A stretch of 64,000 nt of DNA from Acestrorhynchus altus (taxonomy: Eukaryota; Chordata; Actinopteri; Characiformes; Acestrorhynchidae). Shown here in pieces: positions 15,479-25,639 of this stretch. Below the pieces are notes generated by a model. The model was not told the DNA's origin. It saw nothing but the letters and a program-made list of their open reading frames with translations, and did not search any database. The stretch lies in contig CM067522.1 of assembly GCA_034509495.1 (NCBI GenBank), forward strand, positions 5,118,648 through 5,182,647, written 5' to 3'. The translations under genes and the position numbers were made by a program. The first letter of the stretch is position 1. Every line of letters begins with the position of its first letter.

Positions 15479-18400
15479 CAGGTCTGATTGTGAGTGTCAG
15501 AGAGTATAGTGGTGTGTGTGTGTGTGTGTGTGTTTTCATGAGATGGTGAGAGGAAAGTGAAGAAGGGCAGAAGCACTAGAAGAAGTACAGATAATAACCG
15601 GCTTTGAGCTTAACCCCTGTGTAGACCCTGCGTTCAGCCACGCATTCACTCAGGCTTTTAGCAGCTGTAACAGAGCTTTCTTTCAGCCTTCTTTCATGCA
15701 CTGAGCTCTTGTTGCAGCAGTCACTCAAACACAGAACACACACGCTCAAACAGATCCTGCTGCCGGCCGTGACCGAGGCACGGCTCAATCCCAACACCAC
15801 TGCAGGGCCCACTACCCAGCCTCCTGCAGGCCATCTGAATAAGAGAGAAGAGCTGGAAATGTCTGTGATTCACAAGTTATTATACAAGTGCATTTTAATA
15901 GTTTTAATTTTTAAAGTTTGTTTAATGTAATATAATAATATGTGATATTACAGTTACTGGAGACACAATATAAAGTTGGTATGAAATAGAGGCTGAGAGA
16001 TAAAAGCAGAGAGAATAACAAGGAGAATGAAAACTGAATTATGACTGAATTGTATCTGTACTACGAAGTACTGATTCACATCCAACTTTCAGTACAAGTG
16101 TAACACGGTGAGGGCAGCGGCGATGTGAAATCAGACAAATCGAGTCTAATAATCTAACGAAAACATACATTTCAAATATACTGTTTAATTTCTAAATATT
16201 TCAAAACAACTGTAAGGATTTAGGACATTTCATATATTTTCTGTTGAAATGAAATGACATTTTTAAATGAGATGCTTTGATATTTTAAAGCGAAAAATAC
16301 TGTAATACAGTACCCAACCCTGAGAGACATAGAGAAAGATATGAAAACAGAGAGAAAAGAGCGAGTGAGAACAAATTCGGTGGTAATAAAACAGAGAGAT
16401 TATGGGAAGATGCAGAAAAGTAAAAAAGACAACAGAGATTATGGGAAGATGAAGAGTAAAGACAACAGAGATTATGGAAAGATACAGAAAAGAGTAAAAA
16501 GACAGAAGAGAGAGAGAGAAGAAAGAAATCATTATAATGTCAGAGATGTGTGGAATACTTGCAGCTTTAGTCAGTCAGAAAAGTTAGAATCAGACATTAA
16601 CTGTTCAATTTAAGCAAATAAACCAACTGATGAAAAGAAACTGAACCATTTGCCTCCAGACAGTAAGTTCAAGCTCCATGCTTCTGCCATCAGCACAAGT
16701 TTATGATGCCAGGAGAACTTTGCCTCCGGTAAGTGCCTCTCTTCTGTCCTTTCCTTGCCAGCCTGAAGCTCATTTGTCAACAGCAAGACAAAGCTGACCA
16801 GAAGCTGACACCTAGCTTTTCATCAAATAAACTCCTGACAGCAGCTGATGGCACCATGAGCCAGGGGCCTCTGCCATAACACATGCAGCTCATTGAGCAA
16901 ACATCTGAAAACTTCTCTCCCTCATCATAAATGATGCTTCATCCCAAAGAACCATGGAACTCCCACATGTTCTGCCTACATAGATTAGCACCTCAAAGTC
17001 ATAGTCTGGTAAAGATGTCCTCTTACACCAAAGTGATTCATTAGCTAAGACTGCCTGACCAAGCGGAAGTTCATGTCCCATTGAACAGCACCGTCCAAAC
17101 TAACAACTGTTTCATGCTCCAAGGAATTCTGCTTCAGTTTTCAGGATTAAATAACACCTCTGTCCATTTTACATTCCTCAAAAAGCATTTTTAAGATTTT
17201 GGGTTTTTATTTGAATTGAACAATGGTTCGTATAGATACCCTAAGCCATTCTTACCCTGGTTAACCTTCCTGTTATGCTACGCTGTGTGCAACCCAAACG
17301 TTTGAACAGAGCAGGTCTTATAGAGCAGATCATATAGAAACTCCAAAATATTTAGACATAAATGTTTAGAAGGTTTTAAATATACAGTGATTTGTTTTCT
17401 TTTCAAAACTGAGACACAATGTAGCATTTCCTAAAGAACTGACCATGTTCACTTCAAAATGAAAATTTGGATTCCATCAAATATTGATTGTATTAACATT
17501 AATTGAGCTGATATAATGTTTATGAAGAAATACATTTGGATTTGCCCTGGACAATCTGACCCAATGTAATATGACCGCTGGCCCTTACAGCAACATAAGA
17601 AGAAGGGAAAAGTGTTCTTCGCATTGATCGAAAGACTTCAGGAGAAATGGCTCTAAAAAGCTCAAAAAGATATTTTTTCATTCTGTAAATGACTCAATGT
17701 TACATTCTGAGCACAAATACTACAGATAAGTCCTTTAAAGTCCGTCACAACTGAAACCCTAACACATAAATCGCTACACATAAACCCTAAGCCTGCACTA
17801 GCCAATCTACACATAAACCTAAACCTGCACCTTAATCTACATAAACCCTAAACTTAACCTGCAACTTAATCTACACATAAACTAAACCTGCTGTAATCTA
17901 CACATAAATCTAAACCTGCACCTTAATCTACACATAAACCTAAACTTAACCTGCACCTCAATCTACACATAAAAATACACCTTAATCTACACATAAACCT
18001 AAACCTGCACCTTAATCTACACATAAACCCTAAACCTGCTGTAATCTACATAAACCTAAACCTGCCTTAATCTACATAAACCCTAAACCTGCCTTAATCT
18101 ATACATAAGAAACCCTAAACCTGCACCTTAATCTATACATAAAGCCTAAACCTGCACCTTAATCTACATAAACCAAACCTGCACACTTAATCCTACATAA
18201 GCCTAAACCTGCACCTTAATCTACACATAAACTAAACCTGCACCTTAATCTATACATAAACCTAAAGCCTGCTGTAATCTACACATAAACCCAAGCAACC
18301 TGCCTTAATCTTAATATAAACCAAACCTGCACCTTAATCTACACATAAACCAAACACACCTTGTCTACACATAAACCTAGAAAACTTAACCTGCACCTTA

Positions 18401-21400
18401 ATCTACATAAACCTAAACCTGCACCTTAATCTATACATAAGCCAAACCTGCACACCTTAATCCTACACATAAATCTAAACCTGCACCTTAATCTACACAC
18501 CAAACCTAAAACTTAACCTGCACCTTAATCTTACACATAAACCTAAACCTGCACCAACAATCTACACATAAACCCTAAACTTAACCTACCTTAATCTATA
18601 CACATAAACCAAGCCTGCACCTTAATCTATACATAAACCTAAACCTGCACCTTAATCTACACATAAACCAAACCTGCACCTTAATCTACACATAAACCTA
18701 AACTTAACCTGCACCTTAATCTATACATAACCCTAAACCTGCCTTAATCTACATAAGCCAAACCTGCATAATCACACATAAATCTAAACCTTAACATAAT
18801 CTACACTTAAATCTAAACCTGCCTTAATCTGCACACATAAAACTAAACCTGCCTTAATCTATACGTAACCTAAGCCTGCCAACCAATCTATACATAAACC
18901 AAACCGCAGCAATCTACACGCAAACCTAAACAACATACCTTAATCTACATAACCCTAAACCTGCACCTTAATCTATACATAAACCAAACCTGCACCTTAA
19001 TCTACACATAAACCTAAACCTGCACCTTAATCTATAAATAAACCTAAACCTGCACCTTAATCTACACATAAACCTAAACTTAACCTGTAGCTTAATCTAT
19101 ACATAACCCTAAACCTGCACCTTAATCTATACATAACCCTAAACCTGCACCTTAATCTATACATAAACCTAAACCTGCACCTTAATCTACACATCAAGCA
19201 AAACCTGCAACAATCTATACATAAACCCTAAACCTGCACCTTAATCTATACATAAGCCTAAACCTGCCTTAATCTACACATAAACCTAAACTTAACCTGC
19301 ACGTAATCTGCACATAAATCCTAAGCCTGCACCTTAATCACCACATAAACCTAAACTGCCTTAATCTACACATAAACCTAAAACTTAACCTGCACCTTAA
19401 TCTACCACATAAATCCTAAGCACTGCACCCTTAATCTACACATAAACCTAAACTTAACCTGCTGTAATCTACATAAATCTAAACCTGCTGTAATCTGCAC
19501 ATAAACCTAAACCTGCTGTAATCTACATAAACCAAAAATCTGCACCTTAATCTACACATAAAAGCCTAAACCTGCACCTTAATCTACACATAAATCCTAA
19601 ACCTGCTGTAATCTACACATAAACCTAGAAATTTAACCTGCACCTTAATCTACATAAATCTAAACCTGCTGTAATCTATACATAAACCTAAACCTACTTG
19701 TAATCTACACATAAACCTAAATTTAACCTGCCTTAAATCTTATATACATAAATCTAAATATAGCAGCAATCTACACATAAATAAAACCTTAACACTAAAT
19801 CTATACATAAACCCTAAACCTGCTGTAATCTGCACATAAGCCTAAACCTGCACCTTTAATCTACATAAGCCTAAGCAACCTGCGTAATCACACACAATCT
19901 AAATACTTACTTGTAGTACACATAAACCTAAACCTGCACCTTAATCTGCATAAATCTAAACCTGCATATCTATAAATAAACCTAAAATTGTCCTTAATCT
20001 ACACATAAACCTACGCTTAACCTGCACGTAATCTACGCCAAATCTAAACACTGCCTTAATCTATAAATAAACCTAAACGTGCTCCTTAATCTACACATAA
20101 ACCTAAACTTAACCTGCACCTTAATCTACACATAAATCTAAACCTGCACCTTAATCTACACATAAACCTAAACCTGCACCTTAATCTACACATAAATCTA
20201 AACCTGCACCTTAATCTATAAATAAACCTAAACGTGCTCCTTAATCTACACATAAACCTAAACTTAACCTGCACCTTAATCTATACATAAGCTGTGCACA
20301 CCTTAATCTACACATAAACCTAAACCTGCACCTTAATCTACACATAAATCTAAACCTGCACCTTAATCTATAAATAAACCTAAACCTGCTCCTTAATCTA
20401 CACATAAACCAAACCTTAACCTGCACCTTAATCTACATATAAGCCTAACCTTCATCTACCATTAGACCTAACCATAATCTACACATAAACATATCACCAA
20501 CCTCAGTGAATTGTCAGTTGTGAGTTTACCGTAAGGACTATATTGGTTTAAAGCAATAATAGTTTCTAACTACTGTGGTTCCCAACAAAGTTTTGAGGAA
20601 ACAAAATACTTCACATAATGATTGGTTTAGCAGTGCATCACATACCTATGTTCAATGCTGAATCTCCGTGCAGGGAACTTACACCCTGTGGATGTTTAAA
20701 CCAGTAATCATGTTGATTAGATTACAGTTTGAATCTACAGTTTATAGTATGTCAGCTATGGTCAGCTATGTCTGAAACCACATACAAACCTATTTGAGTT
20801 TACTTAGGTTGCCTAGATTTGAAATGAGCATGTTTTATTAAAGTGATTTGAACACTGTTCATTTGTGAGGTTGTGTTTTATTATAACTGCTCTACTGTAG
20901 ACATAAAATGTTATGTACACTGTAAAGCAAACATCAAACATGTCTGGGTGATGTATTACATTTAGATGAGGGAAGAATTTGCAAAATTCATTTTTACCAA
21001 ATTGTTTCTATAATTCTTATAAAACAGTTGACTAGGGTCACCACCAGCTTCCTTCTGATTTCTTCTCCTACTTCGAACTCCAACAGTGCATTTCTTCTTC
21101 TAGTAACTCACTTTGCATAATTTCTCTGTAATCTTGTAATTGGGAGGTGTGTGCTTGTCACAATGTTCTTCTACAAGAGTGATTTTAATGCACTCATGCT
21201 GCTTAGTGCTCTGTATAAACCTGCAAAAAGATCTACAGAATACATCAAGGGCACGCCAGGGCTTATAGACCTGGCCATGAATGAAAAGCAGAGAGGCCCT
21301 TGCAGTCACTGCCATCAACTTGTATTTCCAAACTAGCCAACGGATTCTTCTGTTGTGGACAAGAACACAAGCACTCCGGTAGGCTAACTCTGAGTTTTGA

Positions 21401-22876
21401 GGGGGTGGTCCGAGAAAAAAAAATATGGGGCGAAAACACCAGCACATGCATACCAATCTAAAGAAAGAAATTATTCATTACACAGACCTCCTGTGGAAAC
21501 AGTAACAACCACAACCTGACAGTGCTTCACTTCACTGTCAATTCATCTTTACAAATCTTTTAAGACTGATGGTAAATTGCCAGACTAACAAAAGTAATTA
21601 CTAAGTTATCATAATGAATTACATCCTGACTAACATTCTGTATGTGCAGGTCAAAAGTCAGCACTACTTTCCTTTTTGTTTCAAAAGTCACTGTAAATGA
21701 AAAGCTGTTTCTAATGTAAAGATATCTTCTCGACTACTTAACACAAATATGATTATGATTCTCCATTTATCATCTACATGTTTCAATGTGTACAATGCCC
21801 TACACTGCACTACTCTGCAGAGGTGTATTCCTATATGTTGTGCCTGGTAGGCTCTTAATAAAACTAAATGAAATATAATGAAATAAGGATCTTACCTCAC
21901 TTTATGAAGCCTAACTAGAGATTCCCATAATGATACACAATACTCCATATGATAGAGCAGAGACTAAACTTAAAACATCTGAAACATTATATTACATTAC
22001 TTTATAATTACCACATTTTAAACAAAAGCTAACCTTTTATATGTCATAAATCAATTTTCTAAACATATATTATTCCAATGCCAGCCACACTAAGCCTACA
22101 GCTCATATTAGTTACAATACAATGTTGACACAATGCGATGCATTATTTAGCAGAAGACGGCATTGCCTGGTGGAAAGAGTATGGGCTAATATAAAAACTC
22201 AAGTTTACAACAAGTCTAGAAGCTTGTTCATATATGTGTGCAATAAACACAGAGACATATATTTACTCCCACAGCTTTTAGGGTGGCACAACAGTCTAAT
22301 TATCACTGCTATCTACTAATTGGAGCTAAAATTAGTGTACTTTTCCTTCAACGATTAAACAGCTGCTCTTTTGTAGTGAGTGTTGTAGTACGTCTGCAGT
22401 AATGCTGGCTTGCTGACCCACCATGATGTAACAAATGCTATGATGTAACGAATGCTCTGATATTACCTGGAGTTGGAGATTGAACACAAAGGTCTCATCG
22501 GCCTCAGGTAGGTCATCATCTTTGACAGCGATGAAGATGGTTTTGCTTGTCTCGGAGGACAGGAGGAAAGCAGCTGCAGTGTGGCTTCAAGTCCCCCAGT
22601 GTCCTGACCCTCACAGCTTCCATCACCACAAACCACAACTTAACTCTGTCACATCCCTATTGATCAGATCCATTCATTATAGCACATTCAGGGCTTCAAT
22701 GTATCTACATCCAAGCAAGCACGTTTAGACATGAATGAACACAGTTCCAGTCACACACTGTAAATAAATTAATATAGAACTGGATTGAACATACTGTATG
22801 CTTTATCAACACTAAGATTTGATCCTAAAAGCTTGTGTTTCAATTTTTTAGGCAAATATAAACCTGAGGCTGGTGG

Positions 22877-22947
<71 letters not shown>

Positions 22948-23367
22948 AAGGTTGTAAATGCAGATAGTCTGGGAAGGGACTTAAAAACCTCCAAGAACAA
23001 TTAGAAATCGTCGTTTTCCAATGTCCAGAAAATAATTTTCAACTGGAGGCAAGAACACCTTAATGGCAAAAAGGTCAGGCCATCTTAGCAGTTCTGCTAA
23101 CATGAGACCTAACATGAGTAAAAGTCAGCTGCAGAAGCATGGTGGTGGAAGTGCCATGGTTTGGAACTACTTTGCTGCAACAAGGTCTGGGGATCTCTCC
23201 ATCACAAAAACCACTATGAGATCATGATTGTATCAGAGGGGGCTTGAGGAAAATGTAAGACCATCTGTACAAAAACTGGCACTGAAACCTCACATAACTG
23301 AAAAAATTCTGCAAGCAGGTGAGAGACATTTTCCTTCAGTCAAGTCAGACTGGTAGATGGATTATGA

Positions 23368-23463
<96 letters not shown>

Positions 23464-25268
23464 TCATTTAATAAACTCTCCCTGAAGCCCTTACTCTTCT
23501 TCTTCTCTCTCTCAATGTTATGGTCCATAGCTGCGGTCTGAGTCATGGGTTTGCATTTTACATTTATTTGTAACAGTCAGGTCAAATCAATTTGGCTTTC
23601 AGTGTCCAGTACGAGAACCCTTACTGAGAAAATGAAACAGATTAAAGAACACTCTGGTCATCAGTGAAAGAAGCTGTGAACCAGACATTGAACTTAAGAT
23701 TCAACTAAATTTGTATCTATTCAAGTCACTTTTGTTTCTCTAAACCTAAACCTCTTAAACCTTAAACTGTGACCCCGACCTCAACGTGATACCAAAACCT
23801 AAACCTAACCATCACCCTTGTCCTAAACCCAGATCTGATGTTAATCCTAATCCTAACTCTGCTCAGAAACAACTGAATTTCATATTGTTTACTGAAATAA
23901 AAAGTGTACTGTCCACATAAAGAGAAATGACGTTCTCACATTTCACTGAAAATGAAATGCTGGGTAATTGACTTTTGCATAATACTGAAACTTTTTGGTC
24001 AGTGCATAATTCCACACATTCATATTATACAGCACTGATGATCATTTTAGTCTAAAATATCAAAAAGAATCAACATTTCTATTGCGTTCAAAATGTTTGA
24101 CTCTGTGTACTGTATAAAAACATCACTCTAGAATCATCTGTAATGAACCTTTACAAAATACTGTCTAATTGAAACAATAATTGCAATTTATTTAGGTGAA
24201 ACTGCATAACAGTGATTGATGTCAGTTCACGTGTAAAACATTAATAGTTCCAGACTCAAAGCACAAACAGAGCATGGGAAATCCACTGGCCGGATGACAA
24301 TTACCCACCATTATCACTGTTACCACTTACATTCACGAGACGTCCTAAAAGCCACAATGAAAAAGGTCATAGATCTTCCCTTCACACCACAATGGGGGTT
24401 GCTTAACTGAAGAGCAACACGTAGCGTGACAGCACTCTGTTGAGCAGTAGGCAGCACTAACCTGCAAGGCTAATTGTGCACAGATGTGCTTGGCGATGAG
24501 TTAGCCATTTCCAAGATGTTTGAGTGTGGAGATCCACCCTGCTGTTACTGCACATCTGGTTAACACAGTTCAGGGATTCTGGTGGATGTTGCACATCAAG
24601 TTGGGGGTTGATTGTGTGCACTAGGTCATGTCTTCATGAGGTTTATATATGTAAATATATTCTGGAGATGGTGCAACACCATTCTTTTCTTTTTAATTAC
24701 CTATAATGATGCTGAAAATTAACTAATATTATTATTCATCACTTCACTTAAGTCTTAATATACCGTGAAGTTACCTAAAGGGGCTCCTGAATGAAAACCT
24801 GTGCTTGTCATGGTATAGTTTTATATAGCTCTTGGTGTAGCTTGGTACAGCTGTTAATATAGTATATTATCTTCATATAACTATAGTAATTACTCAAACT
24901 GTCACATGTTTGAGATGGTGGTGATAGGAAGCAAGTACACAATGCATATATATTCTTTCTATTTATTAACTAAAGCAGCCAGTGAACCTATATGTTTGTA
25001 TTAGTAACATTGGCTTATTTATGGAAGAGCATTGAAGATCAGGTGAAATACATCATTGACAAGAGGTATCTGAGGAGCTTACCAGCACAAGAGCGGTGAC
25101 ATTGATGGGGTCTCCCACCCTCTCCACTACCAGCCGCACTATAGCTCTGCTACTCTCGTTCACCACAAACTCTGTCTGCCCTTGGAACCTCAGCTCTGCT
25201 GACTCCGACCTGGCACTGTGTATCAGGAGCACCAGGAACAAGCCAGCTAGAGCCAAATGCCCTGGCAT
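931..25268 (-). CDS. adgrv1: ADGRV1 (GPR98/VLGR1), N-terminal 15 coding exons, 3' part outside window
   Basis: This is the very large adhesion G-protein-coupled receptor of hair-cell ankle links and photoreceptor periciliary membrane (Usher type 2C gene in humans). Coding exons, in transcript order, are 25268-25083, 22609-22467, 15365-15270, 13815-13711, 13603-13490, 12681-12116, 11762-11492, 8975-8646, 6416-6240, 5874-5651, 3637-3511, 3275-3090, 2716-2536, 2043-1880 and 1054-931. All flanks are GT-AG and all phases match apart from one missing base in exon 2. Together they give about 998 residues: a signal peptide (1 to ~21), then about eight Calx-beta repeats marked by D-D-x-x-P-E and N-D-x-P/A motifs. 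The protein aligns residue for residue with what I recall of human ADGRV1. The family protein has about 6,000 residues with further Calx-beta repeats, an EAR/EPTP domain, a GAIN domain and 7TM; none of those is in this window. Confidence 0.97.
1290..1510. repeat. Degenerate 'ggtggtttctatggtgttc'-type tandem repeat in ADGRV1 intron 14
   Basis: Loose repeats of tggt/gttgct/gtgttgc words recur every 10-20 bases. Fish introns often carry such decayed minisatellites. Nothing else is seen in intron 14 (1055-1879). Confidence 0.4.
1880..2043 (-). CDS. adgrv1: ADGRV1 coding exon 14
   Basis: The exon is 164 bp, phase 1 to 0. It encodes RGRGHFGNVSV-L-W and V-QGEVVFAEGEYLKN-L and ends S-K-P-D-E, joining I-P-E-K of exon 15. 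Confidence 0.93.
2536..2716 (-). CDS. adgrv1: ADGRV1 coding exon 13
   Basis: The exon is 60 codons plus 1 base, phase 0 to 1. It encodes VLSSHSTPASRLGS, NITVRKSDDPFGVIEF and VNESKAMD. A TA-rich microsatellite lies just beyond its donor at 2495-2530. Confidence 0.94.
3090..3275 (-). CDS. adgrv1: ADGRV1 coding exon 12
   Basis: The exon is 62 codons, phase 0 to 0. It begins E-G-ETVELRVIR and ends G-L-P-E, which joins L-D-E of exon 13. It contains GILEFQPGEREVVV, as in the family. The donor is GTAAGC and the acceptor is ctctctgcag. Confidence 0.95.
3511..3637 (-). CDS. adgrv1: ADGRV1 coding exon 11
   Basis: The exon is 127 bp, phase 2 to 0. It encodes T-NVENQILKPGFTTR and ILENDDPGGVFEFS, which are very close to the human sequence. 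The donor is GTAAGA. Confidence 0.95.
3792..4195. mobile_element. MITE-like element with 14-bp terminal inverted repeats
   Basis: The 14 bases at 3792-3805 (TGGGTGATTCTTCA) recur as an exact reverse complement at 4182-4195. They bound 404 bp of AT-rich DNA with no coding capacity. This fits a miniature inverted-repeat transposable element in ADGRV1 intron 10. I could not see an unambiguous target-site duplication. Confidence 0.65.
4668..4760. repeat. Compound (CT)n-(CA)n microsatellite
   Basis: A CT run to about 4702 is followed by CA to 4760. It lies in ADGRV1 intron 10 (3638-5650). The remainder of that intron has no recognisable gene. Confidence 0.95.
5651..5874 (-). CDS. adgrv1: ADGRV1 coding exon 10
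   Basis: The exon is 74 codons plus 2 bases, phase 0 to 2. It contains R-RDGTDGQAVVFWS, FLSGQSEANISI and the Calx-beta motif A-DNVPEINETV. The split Arg codon is completed in exon 11. Confidence 0.95.
6240..6416 (-). CDS. adgrv1: ADGRV1 coding exon 9
   Basis: The exon is 59 codons, phase 0 to 0. Conserved segments are NITPLIPSVSPRFGG and T-P-D-IANGEIGF. The acceptor is gctcttcag and the donor is GTACAT. Confidence 0.93.
6417..8645. other. ADGRV1 intron 8: no gene seen
   Basis: The intron contains a (TG)n microsatellite at 7409-7442. A short block near 7180-7215 (cctttattaatcctgcagtggga) resembles the 3' tail of teleost LINEs in minus orientation. The rest is AT-rich and unexplained. Confidence 0.5.
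8646..8975 (-). CDS. adgrv1: ADGRV1 coding exon 8
   Basis: The exon is 110 codons, phase 0 to 0. It contains FYIQDSDDVYG, the conserved ALYIPAGPLEP, and IQNDAFLQNGAHF, all matching the human receptor. This repeat lacks the usual P-E-x-x-E motif, as recalled for the human copy. Confidence 0.95.
9795..10020 (+). mobile_element. LINE remnant (C-terminal end of a reverse-transcriptase ORF)
   Basis: The plus strand reads S-D-P-I-H-P-L-Q-S-S-F then LLPSGRRLQSL and RLRDSFVHQAVR-M-L-N-S. This is the typical carboxyl end of teleost non-LTR retrotransposon ORF2 proteins. A C-rich run (about 9968-9998) and AT-rich DNA follow. It is a short 5'-truncated copy in ADGRV1 intron 7. Confidence 0.65.
10996..11045 (-). 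repeat. LINE 3'-tail fragment in ADGRV1 intron 7
   Basis: The block atactttattaatcctgg followed by cgggaaactg resembles the 3' end common to teleost LINEs, read on the minus strand. It is short and the call is tentative. The rest of intron 7 (10,100-11,490) shows nothing recognisable. Confidence 0.35.
11492..11762 (-). CDS. adgrv1: ADGRV1 coding exon 7
   Basis: The exon is 271 bp, phase 2 to 0. It contains I-V-RNGGTHGLVSVNW and the Calx-beta motif S-LPEEAEAF, followed by G-G-A-E-V-D-E-P. It continues directly into the IQDSDDVYG segment of exon 8. Confidence 0.95.
12116..12681 (-). CDS. adgrv1: ADGRV1 coding exon 6 (largest exon in the window)
   Basis: The exon is 188 codons plus 2 bases, phase 0 to 2. 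It covers the end of one Calx-beta repeat and all of the next (IDDRIPEIAESF), then the start of another after PNDKPYGVL. The donor GTGAGT at 12114-12115 leaves A-G, completed to Arg by the first base of exon 7. Confidence 0.96.
13490..13603 (-). CDS. adgrv1: ADGRV1 coding exon 5
   Basis: The exon is 38 codons, phase 0 to 0. It reads I-S-GGPNPASEDLSPDRGN and ends in I-Q-D-D-K, which joins V-P-E-D-D-E of exon 6 to complete the acidic Ca-binding motif of a Calx-beta repeat. Confidence 0.94.
13711..13815 (-). CDS. adgrv1: ADGRV1 coding exon 4
   Basis: The exon is 35 codons, phase 0 to 0. It contains PLTLIREKGTYGTVTVNFE, which is nearly identical to the human segment. The acceptor is tttctgcag and the donor is GTGAGT. 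Confidence 0.94.
14038..14104. repeat. (ATT)n microsatellite
   Basis: ATT/AAT trinucleotide repeats lie in ADGRV1 intron 3. No gene is seen in the rest of that intron (13816-15269). Confidence 0.9.
15270..15365 (-). CDS. adgrv1: ADGRV1 coding exon 3
   Basis: The exon is 32 codons, phase 0 to 0. It contains TITILSNDNAFGIISF, the end of one Calx-beta repeat (N-D-N-A) and the start of the next. The donor is GTAAGA and the acceptor is ...cttttcag. Confidence 0.93.
15430..15533. repeat. Two (GT)n microsatellites
   Basis: GT runs lie at 15430-15476 and 15512-15533, separated by 35 bases, just upstream of ADGRV1 exon 3. Confidence 0.95.
16385..16520. repeat. Purine-rich minisatellite (33-41 bp unit)
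   Basis: Three tandem imperfect copies each begin a-cagagattatgg-(g/a)aaga and end in aaagac. They lie in ADGRV1 intron 2. Confidence 0.75.
17745..20480. repeat. Large 30-bp tandem array with telomere-like words
   Basis: The unit is about cacataaacctaaacctg + caccttaatcta (30 bp). The period is exact at 20111, 20141, 20171 and 20201. About 90 copies span 2.7 kb of ADGRV1 intron 2. Recurrent variants replace caccttaatc by ctgtaatc or ccttaatc, and an expanded form adds cttaac. Many units carry ccctaaac or cctaaacct, resembling telomeric repeats. In the ADGRV1 sense direction the array is G/T-rich with UUUAGG words. Length scatter is high and may partly reflect assembly error. Confidence 0.93.
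20481..22466. other. Remainder of ADGRV1 intron 2, no gene seen
   Basis: No conserved coding sequence, RNA gene or recognisable transposon is visible. Short open frames here lack similarity to anything I know. Confidence 0.5.
22467..22609 (-). CDS. adgrv1: ADGRV1 coding exon 2, with an apparent one-base deletion
   Basis: The exon encodes the rest of the first Calx-beta repeat, including KDDDLPEADETFVFNLQLQ. It measures 143 bp, but the flanking phases are both 0 and the human segment recalled for this stretch is 48 codons (144 bp). The start reads G-Q-D-T-G-G-L-E-A-T in one frame, and from A-A-A-F-L-L-S-S onward it reads in another. One base is missing close to 22577-22583. A shorter alternative uses the acceptor at 22551-22552, which keeps frame but drops 20 conserved residues. 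The 5' end of this exon is therefore less certain than the rest. Confidence 0.8.
22883..22945. repeat. (TA)n microsatellite
   Basis: Pure TA dinucleotides lie directly left of a Tc1-like remnant, a class that inserts at TA. Confidence 0.95.
22946..23320 (+). mobile_element. Tc1-like transposon remnant with internal deletions
   Basis: Blocks in transposase order are recognisable. One near 22990-23075 (a run of aagaacaattagaaatcg, then ccaatgtcc and aaaataattt) corresponds to the N-terminal helix-turn-helix region. One near 23135-23200 (aagcatggtggtggaagtg, then ccatggttt) corresponds to the G-G-G-S-x-M-V-W region. A third near 23250-23275 is aaaatgtaagaccatctgt. Most of the transposase between them is missing. 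The copy lies in ADGRV1 intron 1. Confidence 0.8.
23372..23461. repeat. (GT)n microsatellite
   Basis: An uninterrupted GT run of about 90 bp. Confidence 0.97.
23736..23860. repeat. Degenerate cctaaacc/cctaaacct stretch
   Basis: Telomere-like words (cctaaacct, aaacctaaacctaacc, cctaatcctaac) recur without strict periodicity. They lie in a different intron from the 17.7-20.5 kb array. Confidence 0.6.
25083..25268 (-). CDS. adgrv1: ADGRV1 coding exon 1 (signal peptide, start of first Calx-beta repeat)
   Basis: The exon encodes 62 residues beginning M-P-G-H-L-A-L. A hydrophobic core at residues 5-16 indicates a signal peptide, and GQTEFVVNE near residue 30 is highly conserved in the family. A consensus acceptor (tgttttgttctgcag) lies two bases upstream of the ATG, at 25271-25272. 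The exon therefore starts as G-A-ATG and an earlier exon must be non-coding. The donor GTAAGC leaves phase 0. An in-frame ATG further upstream (near 25364) would fall in the intron and is rejected as the start. Confidence 0.93.
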
Positions 25269-25639
25269 TCCTGCAGAACAAAACACAGAGACAGAAGAGT
25301 TCAAACTGAGACAAACTAGCATTAATAAGACCTTCAGAGCTTTTGCTTTTATGTGTTTCTTCACAACAATTTATCAATTACATACACCATACAGACAAAA
25401 GTGTTCTTTCACTTTTTTCCAAAATCAAGGGTTTTATAGGACTACATGACTCATTTTAGAACTGTCTGCACCGTACGAGAAGATTTTTAGACATGCTGGG
25501 AGGATTTGATTGCACTCAGTGACAAGAGCATTAGTGAGGTCATGATGCTGGGTGATCACCACCCACTTCACTCCTTACTTTAAAGCTCTAATCCTAAAAG
25601 AATGGGCTGGCGGACCAGAGAACACAGTTCCACTGCTCC

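Noticed and set aside
17745..20480. A true chromosome end or a CRISPR-like array
   Set aside because: The unit is 30 bp, not (TTAGGG)n, and lies between two ADGRV1 exons. The repeats are directly adjacent without unique spacers, so it is neither a telomere nor a CRISPR array.
25271..25364. In-frame ATG giving ADGRV1 a 32-residue longer N-terminus
   Set aside because: The extra sequence contains a strong polypyrimidine tract and acceptor immediately before the shorter start. The shorter start gives a proper signal peptide.
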